The notes under the pieces are model-generated. The model saw only the letters and a list, made by a program, of their open reading frames with translations. It was not told where the DNA came from and did not search any database. From Liolophura sinensis (lineage: Eukaryota > Mollusca > Polyplacophora > Chitonida > Chitonidae): 64,000 bases of DNA. Position 1 is the first letter of the stretch. Each line of letters starts with the position of its first letter. The DNA is taken from NCBI RefSeq assembly GCF_032854445.1, contig NC_088301.1, positions 29,498,402 through 29,562,401 on the forward strand, read 5' to 3'. The position numbers and the translations under genes are program-made. This document shows positions 12,601 through 26,300 of the stretch, piece by piece.

Positions 12601-15600
12601 GTATCAGGGGTTACAGGCACCAGGTTATGAGAGGTTACAGGTCCCAGGTTATGGGAGGCTACTGCTCCCGGGTGTGAGGGTTTACAGCTGCTGAGTATGA
12701 GGGATTACAGGTGCGAGGTTATGAGAGGTTACAGGTGCGAGGTTATGAGAGGTTACAGGTGCGAGGTTGTGAGAGGTTACAGGTGCGAGGTTGTGAGAGG
12801 TTACAGGTGCGAGGTTGTGAGAGGTTACAGGTGCGAGGTTATGAGAGGTTACAGGTGCGAGGTTGTGAGAGGTTACAGGTGCGAGGTTGTGAGAGGTTAC
12901 ACGTGAGAGGCTGTGAGAGGTTACAGGTGCGAGGTTATGAGAGGTTACAGGTGCGAGGTTATGAGAGGTTACAGGTGCGAGGTTATGAGAGGTTACAGGT
13001 GCGAGGTTGTGAGAGGTTACACGTGAGAGGTTGTGAGAGGTTACACGTGAGAGGTTGTGAGAGGTTACAGGTCGCAAATATGAGATGTTACACATCCCAG
13101 GTCAGTTGAAGTTTCTTCCGCTTTGGTCGCCATCGTGGCAAGATTTTCCACATGTTTTTCATGGATGGAACTTTTGGTCTCATGAACCTTTCTTTAGTTT
13201 TGTCTGCCACAAATCACACATTTATCCGGTTTCCTCCCACCATAATGCTGGCCACCGTCATAGAAGTGAAATATTCTTGAGCACGGCGTAAAACACCAAT
13301 CAAATAAATAAATAAATAAATAGATAAATAAATAAGGCAATGGGGCCGATCCCATTTTAGGATGAAGGTGTGAAGAGTTACGTAATAACGTATAGGCGTG
13401 TTGGTTACAAGCTTAGAAAGGGCCCGAGGGTTTGAAGGACCCTCCGCGACAAGTCATGACGAGGTTATAGCCATGCTGCGGATCGAGTAGGAAGAGCTAT
13501 ACGCAAACTTGAGATCAGGTCAGATCTCGATGTGTTTCAGGCCCCACATCGAGTCAAGAAATTATGGGCGCCACTGAAAATCAAGAGTCCAGTGGATTTG
13601 TTTGGGTTAAGACGAAGCATATAACAACTCCACACCCACTGAGATGCGTTTTATCAGTTAAATTAAACACAAGCTGTCATGAATGCCACATACACAAAAA
13701 ATACATGTATGTACCATATATCCTGCGTAAATGTTACAAATTGTATTCCTGGAGGATTGGGTCCAGGTCTGTGTAGTTGTGTAGTGTTTGTACAGGCCTG
13801 GTCAGAGCAAGACCGGCCGCCTTCTCGTCTACAGCGCTTTGGCAAGCGGCACACAAAGGCTAGCGGCAAACTTGTCCTCATTTCATTTGAAGTGTACCTG
13901 GCATAGGCTTCGTCGAGAGAAGGCCTGGTGTAGCTGTTCGATCGATAAAGCTCTACCTCGCGTACTATTCAGCGGGGGCTCGGTGTTGTGACCGTGTTCT
14001 ATCAATATCTATGTGAGGGGGAAGCGTGTGGCTGCCTGTGACTATACCGCTTACAGCTTCTTTCTCATGAACCCCGCCATCCCAGTCAAGCGCGATCCCC
14101 GGCTCCATGTCGCAAGACCTCACGGATGTGGCCATTACGTAAACTCATGACAATAACAAGACAAACTTTGTGAAACACTGTCATGATGGTCACATTGTCC
14201 ACCATATCTATATAGATTCATTCCGACACCTTTCATCTGGATCTAAACTGTCCCGCTGACCATTTGAATCTGGATTAGACAAAAAGACACGTATTCCCAG
14301 CCACTCCAACCCCAAATTCCATTTAAGTTTTTACAGTTATTATGTTCCGAAGGTGGCAGTCATCTTAAACTGAAAACGGTGTTAACTTCCAAAACAGCCT
14401 GACGATATACATTAACTGTATATTAAAGCTAACAGATGGCGAACCAGTTTTACGTTTAATTCATTTACAATATTAAGTCATAGCTAGATCCTTTTACATA
14501 CACGACCATGTCTGAACTTCACCGGGTAAACTTTAAGTCGACGCTGACAGCTGGGTGGAATTGTATATACGTTTTCATTTGAAACACATTCCATAGCCAG
14601 CTATACAGCTTTTATCCCCAGCCTCACATGCTGTCTTCATTTTATCTAATCAGACGCTACTCATATGTAACTAAGTTTATTGCCTTAATCCAACAGGCAG
14701 ACACAGCCGATCCACTCGAATGTATGTTAACACGTAGTAAATGAAATAGTGGATTCCTTAATGATGGCCATCAAAGACGAAATGACAACATAAACAAGAT
14801 GCGTAAGTTTTCCGCATTCAAGGCCGATGGCAGTAAAAGTGAGGACAAAAAGGCAGAAACTGGTACAGTTGTTACTTTACTGTCATAAACCTGAAGCCAA
14901 ACGACTTCTTGTTCAATCGCTTTCTGAACTACGTCCGTCATATGTTGATAAGTTCTTTCACTACATGTCGAGTGGATTTGATTGGTACGTTTAAACTTCT
15001 CTATTTTGCCAGTCGAGCAGATAAGTGTCTGATTGGATAACGATGATGGTCTGATATGAAGACTAGGAAGACTAGCTATCGGATCACACTGGTATAAAAG
15101 CGATATACGTAACAATATACGTCTGACTTGATTTAATATTTGCCGTTAACTAAAAAAAATAACAATAACTACACTTATTAACGCTTGTTACGTAACAATT
15201 TTAGATATATGTGTGACAACAATCTTTCTTTTATTTTTATCTTTTCTTTTATGTTAATTATTTTTAAATTGTAGCTTCATCTTAAAGTCTTACACGTCAC
15301 AAGGTTTACCATGCGTCTCATGGGGGGTGTGGTGCTAGTGTACGTTATCCAGCCTCTCGCTGGTTTCAACTCTTGTCGTTTAAGTGAAGCTACATTAATT
15401 ACGGCTTACATTAATCTCATAAGTATTAAACCTGTAACACTAGTATCTCTGTAACACCAGTATCTCTGTAACACCAGTATCTCTGTAACACCAGATTCAA
15501 GGGGATTGCAACTTGGGCTCCTTGCACATGTATAAAATATTATCAAACAGATTTATTCCACAGTGACGATTTATCGAATACAGCCTGGCATTGGTTATTG

Positions 15601-18600
15601 TAAACAACCATGCTCTATATCAACTGTACTAACTCTATCCTGTGTTTTTGTTAAGTGAAAACTGCTGCCCGCACACGTCTTCCAAAATATTTTATTCTCC
15701 TGAACCACTTCCTGTTTGGTTTCTTTGTTTGGAATTTTAGCAATGCTTTTCAGCGTTATATCTGATACAAATGCAAATAAATAAATAGCACTCTTTCACT
15801 AGATACCATGCGGAAAACAGAAGACAAATAAGATATGACACCCCACCCAGTCAGTATGTAGAAATTGGGTATATATGTGATGCCAGAGAAGAACTTAGCT
15901 TGGGATTTTAAAGTGTTAGGTATGATCCGAGGTTGTTTGTGGCGAAACGTTTTCTTAACTCAAGTTATAGTTTTGTTAAAATGTTTGACTTCTAACTCAC
16001 TGATACATTGGCGACACACACTAAAGTGTCAGAAAGTGAAATCTAGTTCCTTCACGCTAAGGGTTCAATTATATCCGATTTTGCGCATGCGCTGCACGTA
16101 AATGTGTGAGATGAACGCGTCGTTTTATACTAGGCTCCTCTTTTACCTGATATCAACAAGTGGATGGAAATGTATAACTGATACAGTGGCAGATATATAC
16201 GCCGGGTAACACGCGATACTAGAGTTGCTCTCTTAGTCCTTCGGGAGGTTTCGGTCCAGCTGATCAACTGACGTCACCTGCACGAATCTGTTTGAAGAGA
16301 AGACGTGAAAATCAATGAAAAGTTGGTGGTGGAGGTTGCAGTGTGTAGCTTGTAGCATGTACGTAGATCGACAGCAAGCCGATCTGGCTATAGCCGATTT
16401 CCCCGGGTTGACACCCGCCACAGCTCAGGGTGCAGTGTCTCACCTTTCCCCGGCACGCCAGTGATGAGCTACTACTCCCAAATAGTGGCTGCTTGGCATT
16501 GGGCAGAAATCGGCTTTACTTTGTAATTACGGCCGATCGATACAGAAGAGGGGTACGCCAGCGTACACAGGACCGGCCTCGCGGCCACCGCTACAAAACA
16601 TCATTAATCTAGCCATCCGACTGGGGAGCATATATTGTTCTCCCCCCTTACCGTTACCCCTCTCACTCCGTCTCTATTGGTCTAAATATAGGCCCGCTGT
16701 ACCAGCACAGGCCCTCATCCTACCCTCGCCACGCATGCTCAGCATCGGCCACGATCAAACCAGCTTGCTCTGTGGCTACAGGAACAACACGGTCGATCGT
16801 CGCACGGTCTACCGTTACCTCTATTGTCCAGACGGTGTACAGGTTTTAGGAAGACAGTTGGTGAGACTGGTACTACGGGGCCTATTGTTAATGATTAAGA
16901 TACAGAGCTTACGTATTCAGAGGGAAAATGTTTCTCATGTAGTTCAGGTGATTAACGACAACTACTGTCTTGTCTTAGCTAGACAGAGGGGAATATCGAC
17001 GCAGCGAGCTATCAGATACAGGGACACACCTGGAACCTAATCTAATACCCGAAACCTATAAGCTGTACCGGCCGCCGGCAGACTGGCTCGCTGTCCCCCG
17101 ATCGCAGCAGACAAAAGAGACATATACTGAACTAAACATCTAGCTTCCCTGTTCCTACTTCCATGTTGAGATAGGCCCCTACTTATCATAGTATAAGCAT
17201 ACTGGTGCGCCTCACTGATACAAGTTCGACCTGTAGCGAATACACGTACAGGAGTGAGTCGGGAGCCTGGATCCAAACGTTACGCGCACGGATAAACAGG
17301 GGATAAGGGGAGTACAGGCCAGTGGTGCGTGCACAGACTCAGACAGGATGTCAAAGCGAGGCGCAAAACATTCCAAGGGGAAAGCTGAGGTACGCTTTAT
17401 TCTAAATTTATCTCGAATTTGAAATGACTTACTTTTTCTACACAGGTATTGGTCCTGTTGGCTATATCATATATTCACTGACTCCAGTTGACGCTGCCAT
17501 ATGCCAGCCATACAGGGCTGGATTTTCTATTGTTTATGTGGACCTGATCAAAATGGCGGCCAGGGGTACAGCGTTGAGCCTGTCGCGTGCCAGCGAGTGC
17601 TTGCCGAGCTCAGCGACGACACCCCGCTTACCTTGCCGTGCCTCTCCGCTAGTCTCTCTGGCTGCCAAGCAAATATGACTGTAACCCTGAACTCAGAAGC
17701 TGATTGTTTCGTGATGCTCTGTTAAATATAGCACCTTTTCACACTGCATATTGGGCTTGTGTGTCTCTCTCTTTACCTGCTGTTTCTGTGCGTGTATATA
17801 TCTCTGTATATATTTCTATGTATAAGAAAGATCCACATTTGATGTGGCTTGGCTACTTTTCTTTTTTTCGCTGCTGGTCGATTAATGCGAGACAAATCTT
17901 GTCGACTTGTCTCATACGAGTTACATCACTGCGCTAAACTTCATACAATGGTAAGCGCAATTTAGTCCAAGGTTAATCCAAGTTCTGGTTTATGTTTGAC
18001 CGTCCCAGTTTCCCAGCAACCGTGAGCCTGTGGCACAAGCATCCCTGAGGCCCTTTCCTCAAGCAGTGCTCTCATCCTCAGCTCAGGTAGTAAGGGCCAT
18101 GTCACAGGTGGCGCCTTATCTCTGGGCGCCGCCAGCTTTCATGTCCCATTCTCTTTGTACATTATCAACAAGCTAGTCTTATATGCAGCGTTAATACTGT
18201 GCCTCTGTTTTCCCTTTGCACAGGTTCGATCCAAACTCCTGTCAATTTTGCCAAGTTGAATGTTTGCTATTGGACATATGCAAGTTTTTACCTAGTTAAT
18301 TTTTAATGTACCGCGAATAAATAGGACAATTTCAGCACTTAATGATGTTCACAGCTATTAAAGTTTAATGCTTTTATGGATTGGAAATGTGTAGTACCTT
18401 GTACTATATTGGCTAAGCCCTGTAAACCTGCTCAAGTATATTGTATATATTCTGGTGTCATGCTAAAAGTATCATATGGCTTAATTATATAGCTGACGTG
18501 AAAATATAAGACAAAAAATTTGTAGGTATTTGATACATTTATCATATTTATCATAAGTGTGCCTTGTGTTTGTCTTGAAAAATGCCGAAATTATACCTGA

Positions 18601-20305
18601 AACACTGGCCACTGTTTGTTGCGGTTGAGAAGAGAACTCATAAGGTATAGCGTGTAGCCTGGCATGTATGTATTCTGTGGTATGTAGCAATATATAATGG
18701 ACATTTTGAAATTAATATTTTACTTTTTTTACTGACACAGATAAACATAACTGTTAAGAAGTAGGGCATATCTAGGCTCATATGAGACCATACTTCCCTT
18801 GGCAGGCCGTGCTATCGCTGAAGGTTTGTGCTGTATTGGTGGCCATCTTGATAACATCTTTCAGACGTTTTTAAAAGTAGTGACTCCAAGCCCTTTGACC
18901 TTTCTTTTGATTCGCAGAACACACGTTAGCAAAATCATGGTTGAAGATAATTGGATAAGCTTTCTTGACCTGACCAATCAGAGGCATGACGGTGCAATTC
19001 AAATTTGAAATTATGGCATTAACGTTTTTGTAACTATTTATTTGCGAGAATGTGATGGCCGTGACTATTGTCATGGAAAAGTCACCAAAAATTAAACACG
19101 GTTAATCTTAAGATGATGCAGGCTTTCGTTTTTTTTTTGCACATTTTCAGTTTTACAACTACATTGAATCTCCACGTGCTGGCCAGTGTCTATTTTTTTA
19201 GTGTTTGTTGCAATGTGATACATGGTGGGAAAATAATAACAGATCTCAGATCAGCAAAAGAGTTTTCCTCTGATAACCTTCAGGACTTTGAAGATTTTAA
19301 AGATGTTGTTTAGTAACACTTCCGCATAAATCAAGATCGAAGAGTTGCTGGTCTCGTTCAAACAGCTCGGACTCTGGAAAGGATGTATGTTCAAGTTTTT
19401 ACTACAATATATAGTGTGACATCAAGAAGCATGTTTTCAAAATGTAGTTGTCATAAACGAAACGAAAAAAAACCCCACTGTAAATACTTCACTGTGCACT
19501 GTTTGCCAGTTATTTCAACGAAACGTGGCAGCTACTACAGTTTTTTCAGTATACTGTTTTAGAGTGTAGTTTCATATGTGAAATCAACGTCGAGATATGT
19601 CGCTCCTTAAGCGGCCAATCACGGCTCTGTATCCTGGTATTTTAAAAAGTCGATGTAAGTAATCTTCCTGTTCGTTGGACAACACTGTGTGTAGCCTGAA
19701 AATAGGGACACGGAAAGGCATCAAACTGTCCTCGGCTTATCCGAAACGGGAAGCGAGGGCGGAAGTAGAAACTGTTTTTAGCCAAAACGTGCCTGTTCAG
19801 CAGTGCTCAGCGCCCTGTAAACCTATATGTACGATGTTCAAACATTCGTCGGCTTCGGTCCATGTAGCCGTCAGCCAAGCGTAAAATTGTTTAAGCTCTG
19901 TGCATATGCTTTGTTTCCTGAAACGAATACTTTTCCATTTTGAGTCTTAATGTACCTGTCATTTCTCTTGCTTGAAAGTGTTCTCTGCTGGATATTTTAG
20001 GTACAAAAAGCAAAATAAAGACGTCGTATTATTTCATACAGGCAGGTAGTTTTCTTACCGTTTAATATATCAAAGACACCATATGATAGAGAAAAAGACG
20101 TCGATTTGAAATATGCACATTTGTTTAGAATTTGTCTCTGAACATGGGGCCTATGCAAACTGATTATCACGGACTGTCACTGAGACTACAGCTGAGCGCT
20201 TCATTGCGCTCACCTGTCTGAGTCATTGCGTAAAAAGCAAACTACCCCCAGTGGTACTAGTACTCATGCGCGTTGGAACGATGAGATAGATAGATAGATA
20301 GAGAC

Positions 20306-20367
<62 letters not shown>

Positions 20368-23300
20368 CTGAAACTGTAGGTGTACTGTCGAAACTGTAGG
20401 TGTACTGTTGCAGCTGTAGGTGTACTGTTGAAGATCCTGGGTCTCGGTGATTACACAGATTTATGACGTTTAGACCTCTGTTTACCTTAGACGACGGAGG
20501 CCGGCGAAACCCCATGCCAACCGTCAGCAGAGTTTTGAGGCTCTTACCCTCTCCTCCTCAGCCAATTCGTAGTAAAGCTAGTGCTACAAAGCCATGATCT
20601 GGCCATGTCCACGGCGTTTTATCACTTTCCTATGGAACAGATTATACCCGATTGTCTTATCGCTTCTTTCACCCCAAAAAGTCTGCACAGGTATAACTCT
20701 AGAGCCATGGCATCTTTGTGGAACGTGCTACCGATGTCGAGTGGGCACGAGGTTTCTACCTGGACGGCATTTGGTAACTTTTAGCCAGCGGTTCACCTGG
20801 GAAAATTTCTCCCGCGGAACTTGTACTACTCGAAGTTGCGTGAACTTGGACAATGTACAACGACATGGAACAAATCGCACGTTTAATGTGCTAAGCGTCG
20901 CTCAAATCACCGTAAAGCAAGGTCAAGCGATCGAAGATCACGAAGATGTCACCAAGGTCGTGTATAATGGAGAACAGGCCGGGTGACAGGGAGCGGAGAG
21001 GTGTGGGCTTACTCGAGGTCTGTAGCACCTTCCAGAAGGATTCCATGGCTCTGGAATTTTACTGGTGTCATTTCTTCGACAAGGTAAGAGCTTGTCAAAG
21101 AACCGGGTATAGGACGGCATGTAGAACTGGTGAAACGTCCTGGGCCGTCAATGGCTCATAACCAACACGTTATAGTTCCAGCGTAGTGTTTTGACGTGGC
21201 TAATTATCCCCCCATCCCCGGCGCCGTTCTCTGCTTAAAATATTTCTTAGGCTATAAATATCCCTGTACTGAATCAACATGCAATTATGGTAGACGTTTG
21301 ATTAACAATATTGATAAAAATAATTATGTAAACTTGTTAAAAAACTATGTTGTTCTATATATGCGCTATAAGTCTTTTGAGACTTCATCAAATTATTTTT
21401 CAGACTGATTTAACGGAATGTCTCTACTGGTTAGTGTAAATGTTATTTTCCCTTTGTCTTGAATTTATTTAAAGGTGTCAATCTGCTCTAAAGTGTTTGT
21501 GCATTGTTTCTTCCTTCTTTTGTTCCGTTTGTACTGAAAATAGGACTTGATGTAGGGGTTGTTAGATTACAGCCTTCTGCACACTTCAAGTATCTGGCTA
21601 CGTTCGAGTGAATGATGGTGGTGAAGGGTCATTAGTTTAACACTTCCCACTATGGCCTAAAATTGCGTAAAATTTCACATATTCAAATAAAATTTCACAT
21701 AAGTCGTAACGGGAAAAAGAGGTAGTGTCAGAGATTCCCAATTTGTGATGTATCCCTTAACATGAATTGTATGAGTATAGAGACGTATAATAAGACCTTC
21801 GTTGACGCATTCTTGGATTCTCCACTTGTTTGGAGCAGATCGTGAATTATGAGCAAAATAAATCTAACGGAAAAGCATACCTATGCTGCTACAAGATTAC
21901 TTTGAATTACGTCTACAATAAACCAGCAGAGCATGGATGTATTAATTTACACTGTTACTAATAAAATCAGCTACGATCCGGAATTGAAGTAAATCATTGC
22001 GTATTGACATATTTTAATAGCGAAATTACTGATTGGGATTTGGAAGTGTCTTTGCTCAGTGATAAATGAGCAAAGTTTTATACAGACGTCTTTTGCCACC
22101 ATTGGTGTTTTTTTCTTCTTCATTACAATGAGGTCGATGAATGGGATCCAGTTGAGTTGATTCATTTTGTTGCAAATGAAATATGTGTATGATGAGTTTG
22201 ACCTGTTGCTCTGTTCCTTTACGTTCACAAGCAGCTGGGGCTAAATGCTATTGGCCAAAAGTAAATCGATTTTGAATACAGTGTCAAATCCTACTACAGG
22301 CATTTCCTACTACGGGCATTTGGGCACCAATATAAAACTAAGTTGTATTTTCTCTTGCTTAGGATAGCATGTCCAGTGAAGAAAGTGAAGTAAGCCGAGA
22401 TAGAAGTGTTTCCCCTCACACAGAGACTACCAGCAGTCCATCCAACGGGCCAAAAACGGAAGGTAAGATCGATGATTTTAACATGAATACAATAGTTCAG
22501 GACGACGTCATTTAGAATCTGCGCTCCTGTATCATTCGTACCTGTATCAAATCATGATCATCAAATGTGACCTGATCTTAGACTTTCAAATTTGTTTGCT
22601 GTTAGTTTCAGTGTGTATTTTGTATGAACCCATAAGGTTCTCATGTAACATCTATATGATATATTAACATATATTGGTTACTGCCAGTCATATAAGTTGT
22701 GCACACAGTTACCTTATCATTATGCTGATTTGTTTTCTCCAAAAAATACATAAAAGGGTACTATAAAATTGTTAACATCATGGTTTTATGGAACGAAAAC
22801 AAAGGTGTTGCAAACAGAAAAAAAAATCGTATCCGTCAGTGGTCGTGAATTTTCGGAAAGGACGTCATTGATGAACGGACTGGGGACGCGGGACCAGCTT
22901 GGCGCCCCCTCCCCAAATCGGGCTCTTGACTGACGAATTTGTTTTGACAGCTCTCATCGTTGACGTCACCACTGCAAGCTTCTCAGTTTCCGGACAAACA
23001 GCTGGGGCCTTCTAATGGTAGGAGATCAAGCACACTTGGATTGACAGAACTGGACACAACTACATGTTTTGAGTTGCAGAAAGTAGAATATGTCAGCAGT
23101 TGTCGTTGATCGCTAGACTGCGTAGGTCGAGTAAAACCAGCGCCCAATCTCATGTCCCCTGTTGTTCCAAGATGTTTCTAGTCGCCAAAAACTCAGTTCT
23201 TCCCAATCGCAAGGCCGATCTACCCACGGCTTCATTAGAACTCTGTTTGTCAATCTTGAGCCGATGTGAATTCACTACAGATGTGATCTGCAGTCCCGTC

Positions 23301-26300
23301 AGTTGTGGTTCCAAGGCGTGCTGTCCCAATTTAAACAAATTATTTGATTGGCGTTTTACGGCGTGCTCAAGAATATTATACGACGACGACCAGAAACCGG
23401 GCAGAGCCCGGGACAAAACACGTGACCATCCGCTGGTAAGGTCACAGTTTTAAGTTATCGTTAAACGAAAGATACAGTAATGGGTAAATTACAAATTAAC
23501 AAAAGTATTCATTGCATGGTGTAAATTCCATCAGTGTGTGATTAAACTTTGATTCAACTGTTTGTCTCAATATATAATATAAAGACACACGTAGGTTGTA
23601 TGTCAAGTGCACATTAATGTGGAGAACGGACGATCCTCCGGGAAGATTTGGTATTATTTGATTGTGCTTATCAGATAGTGTGAAAAGCATGTCTGTAGCT
23701 GTAAAATAAAGTTATCGCCAGTTTTATGTCTATCTGCAATAATGGCGTACCCCATCATCAACGCCAATACATCATAAGCCAAGTTTCAACAGCACGACGT
23801 GTCAACCATTTTGTTGAAAGACGAGTCAAACTTTGAAACCACGGGTATTGCTTTTTAGTACGCGCTGATCGCTGCAAAACGGAGTTGTCGTGGCACATCT
23901 GGTTCAACTTAAGTTATGACGATCTCTCACAAGGTTTATCTCAGGGATTGAACTGTCTTGACCATTGCCCTATCACATGGAAAATACTATCTCAAGTTTC
24001 ATGCTTCCCCATGGAGTGCACCGTCTCAAGGCTTATCATTTCACATAAAATCTGTTGTCTCGAGAGTTAGGTTTTCACGTGGAATGTAGGCCAACTGTAT
24101 CATGGTCAGTCTGGCAAAAGGATCAACATGTTTCAAAGATTGCCCAGTCACAGGGATTGCTTTAGCTAGTTTACCACATGGTGGAAGATTGGGTGAAGTC
24201 TACTCTATTCACATCCGTTACAGACCCTATGCTTAAAGTTTGAAAGCCCCGGGTTATGTCTAATCCTGGTCGCACACCTCTGTTAATGACTGGTGGTTTG
24301 CGCGATAACTCAAAATGTGTCCTTTACTATTTCGATTTTAATTAGCAGCTTTTCTTTGATATATGTAAGGGTTTTAAGACCAAGCTTGAAACCTCATTGA
24401 TTCAAGTTCTAGAGTAAATCAAAATTTAATTTAAAGGATTAGTGTCTGGATTCTTTATTTCTTCGTAATTAGCTACAACTGTATATATTGTTAAATTGAG
24501 TGTAAAAAAATATGGAAAAACGGTACATTAATCTGAGTAATATGGCACTTAAAATCACTAGATAATGAGGCTGGTTTTATGCATTTTTCCGCCAACACTC
24601 GGTAGTCTCCGCCGAATTACGAATACGAGCTCTACGAATCCAAGAGTGACACCAAGCGTATCAAATTTCTGCACGAAATGGTTTGCTGTTCTACATTTGT
24701 TTGTGAAAACAGATCGTCGAAGAGCCCTGGAGTCAGCTTTTTTTTTCAAGTTTCCAGACGATTTGGCCTTTAGGTAGGCGTGGATATAGAGCACAAGAAG
24801 GAAGGATTTTGTACTCACCTAAAACAGCCGTATCTGCTCTCACCATTTTACAGCTGAAAGCTGCGACAGGAATACAGCTGGATTTCCACAACGGCGCATG
24901 CACACAATACTTATAAAATACTATTAATTGAACCGAAAACTGATAGATAGTAAATCTCTGTTCACGGTAACGCCGACGTGCACATCGCACATGTATTTAT
25001 ATTGTACACGACTCTATTCGGAATGCCGACAAAAACAGGCACCGGTAGTTGTCATCGCAAATAGTTATGAGTGGCCCCTCGGGGAATAGAGTGATATTTA
25101 TTGTGAAGCGCACAGAGGGAGAGAATAGCAAATAAATATTAAATGTTAAAATAACATCACAAAATGCACAGTGTAACACATGGTACAACTATGGCTTACC
25201 AGTATATATTGACATATGGGCTGGAAATGCCCAGACAAAGATCAAATTCAACATCTGAAAACTCAGAATCTGAAGTCTGGCCAGAGATGTCAGTGTCATA
25301 AATCAGAACCTCAGCATCGTCTACTATGGGGTCACATTGATGGGGCAGTATATTTGCTTCTGAGTAGCTAGAAAACATCTCGAAAATGACATCATTTTGA
25401 CACAAATTCCTGGATTATTTTGGTCAGCCAGACTGGGGTTGGCCATCTATGACGTCACCCGCTGAGCCGTACTGTGTGACCGGCTAGAGATCGGCTAGGG
25501 AATTAAATCTATTCATTTTAGTGGATTTAAAGTCATTATTACGTTTCTCAGAGCCCGTCCTGGTAACATACTGTTTAAACAGATTATACTCTTTGTAATT
25601 TGGGGCAGTAGCTAAATCAGGACACTAATCCTTTAATTTTTCGACGTTGACTTGTTGTTATTTTTAATTCATTGAACTATTAATTTAACAGCAACGGAAA
25701 ATTGAGCTTTTACATACTTGGTGGAACAAAACTGGTAGTGTTAGGCAAACTGCTATATTAATTCCTCAGCTGTATTCGAGTTGTACACGACAACAAAGAA
25801 GGCGTGGTGTAAGGTTAGAAACTGCCTTCTGCCCACATTCAGTCTGTGTTGAAGGGTACAGGTATGATGTACGGTATTATTGAGGGACCTCAAGAAGACG
25901 ACCCTGTGCAATATGTTACCATCTTGGGGCACTATCCGTCGTCCAAGCGACACACAAAGTTACTCAGTCTAGCAGATATGGAGACATAGTAACCAAGGAA
26001 ACCGCGAGGGGTTTGCATTAAGCCTTCTGGATAAGTATCGGCCGTGCTGTTATGGCACGAGGAAATTTATTCTCTCAACTCTTGTTTGCGGTATCAGCCG
26101 ACTCTCTCAGTTCAGGCTGCTGTTTGCCCCTTGATTTGATCGGGGAGCATGCCTGGATTTACCTGATGCCGCATTAGGCACAGCAAAGATGACAGCCTTG
26201 CCGGCGGCTAGCCTCCTGGGGGTGACCGTAACACCTCTGCACGACAGGGAGGGGCCGACTTAACAGTGTAGTGGATGCACGCACGAGGGAGTCTCGCGAT

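Larger units (their letters stand above)
8782..22362 (+). other. Large NOL4 intron (13.6 kb) between exons b and c
   Basis: It contains a MITE copy, the 24-bp minisatellite, SINE pieces (a decayed one near 11540-11600), a GC-rich candidate promoter at about 16.2-17.3 kb with a possible first exon, and a GA tract. Around 20581-21081 an open stretch ends in a good donor (GACAAG then GTAAGA), but no acceptor or family could be assigned. No minus-strand gene was recognised. Confidence 0.7.

Noticed and set aside
12682-13109. Long repeat-protein frames on both strands (about 130 codons)
   Set aside because: They are produced by the 24-bp minisatellite, whose unit is a multiple of three without stops. 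They lie in an intron and have no start, splice or homology support.
14771-15115. 114-codon minus-strand frame
   Set aside because: No ATG-supported gene structure, no recognisable domain and ordinary AT-rich composition; it lies in the large NOL4 intron.
20594-21161. 130-codon frame and a possible exon ending at GACAAG-GTAAGA (about 21080)
   Set aside because: The donor is good, but no acceptor, phase-compatible partner or family similarity was found, and it does not match any NOL4 block.
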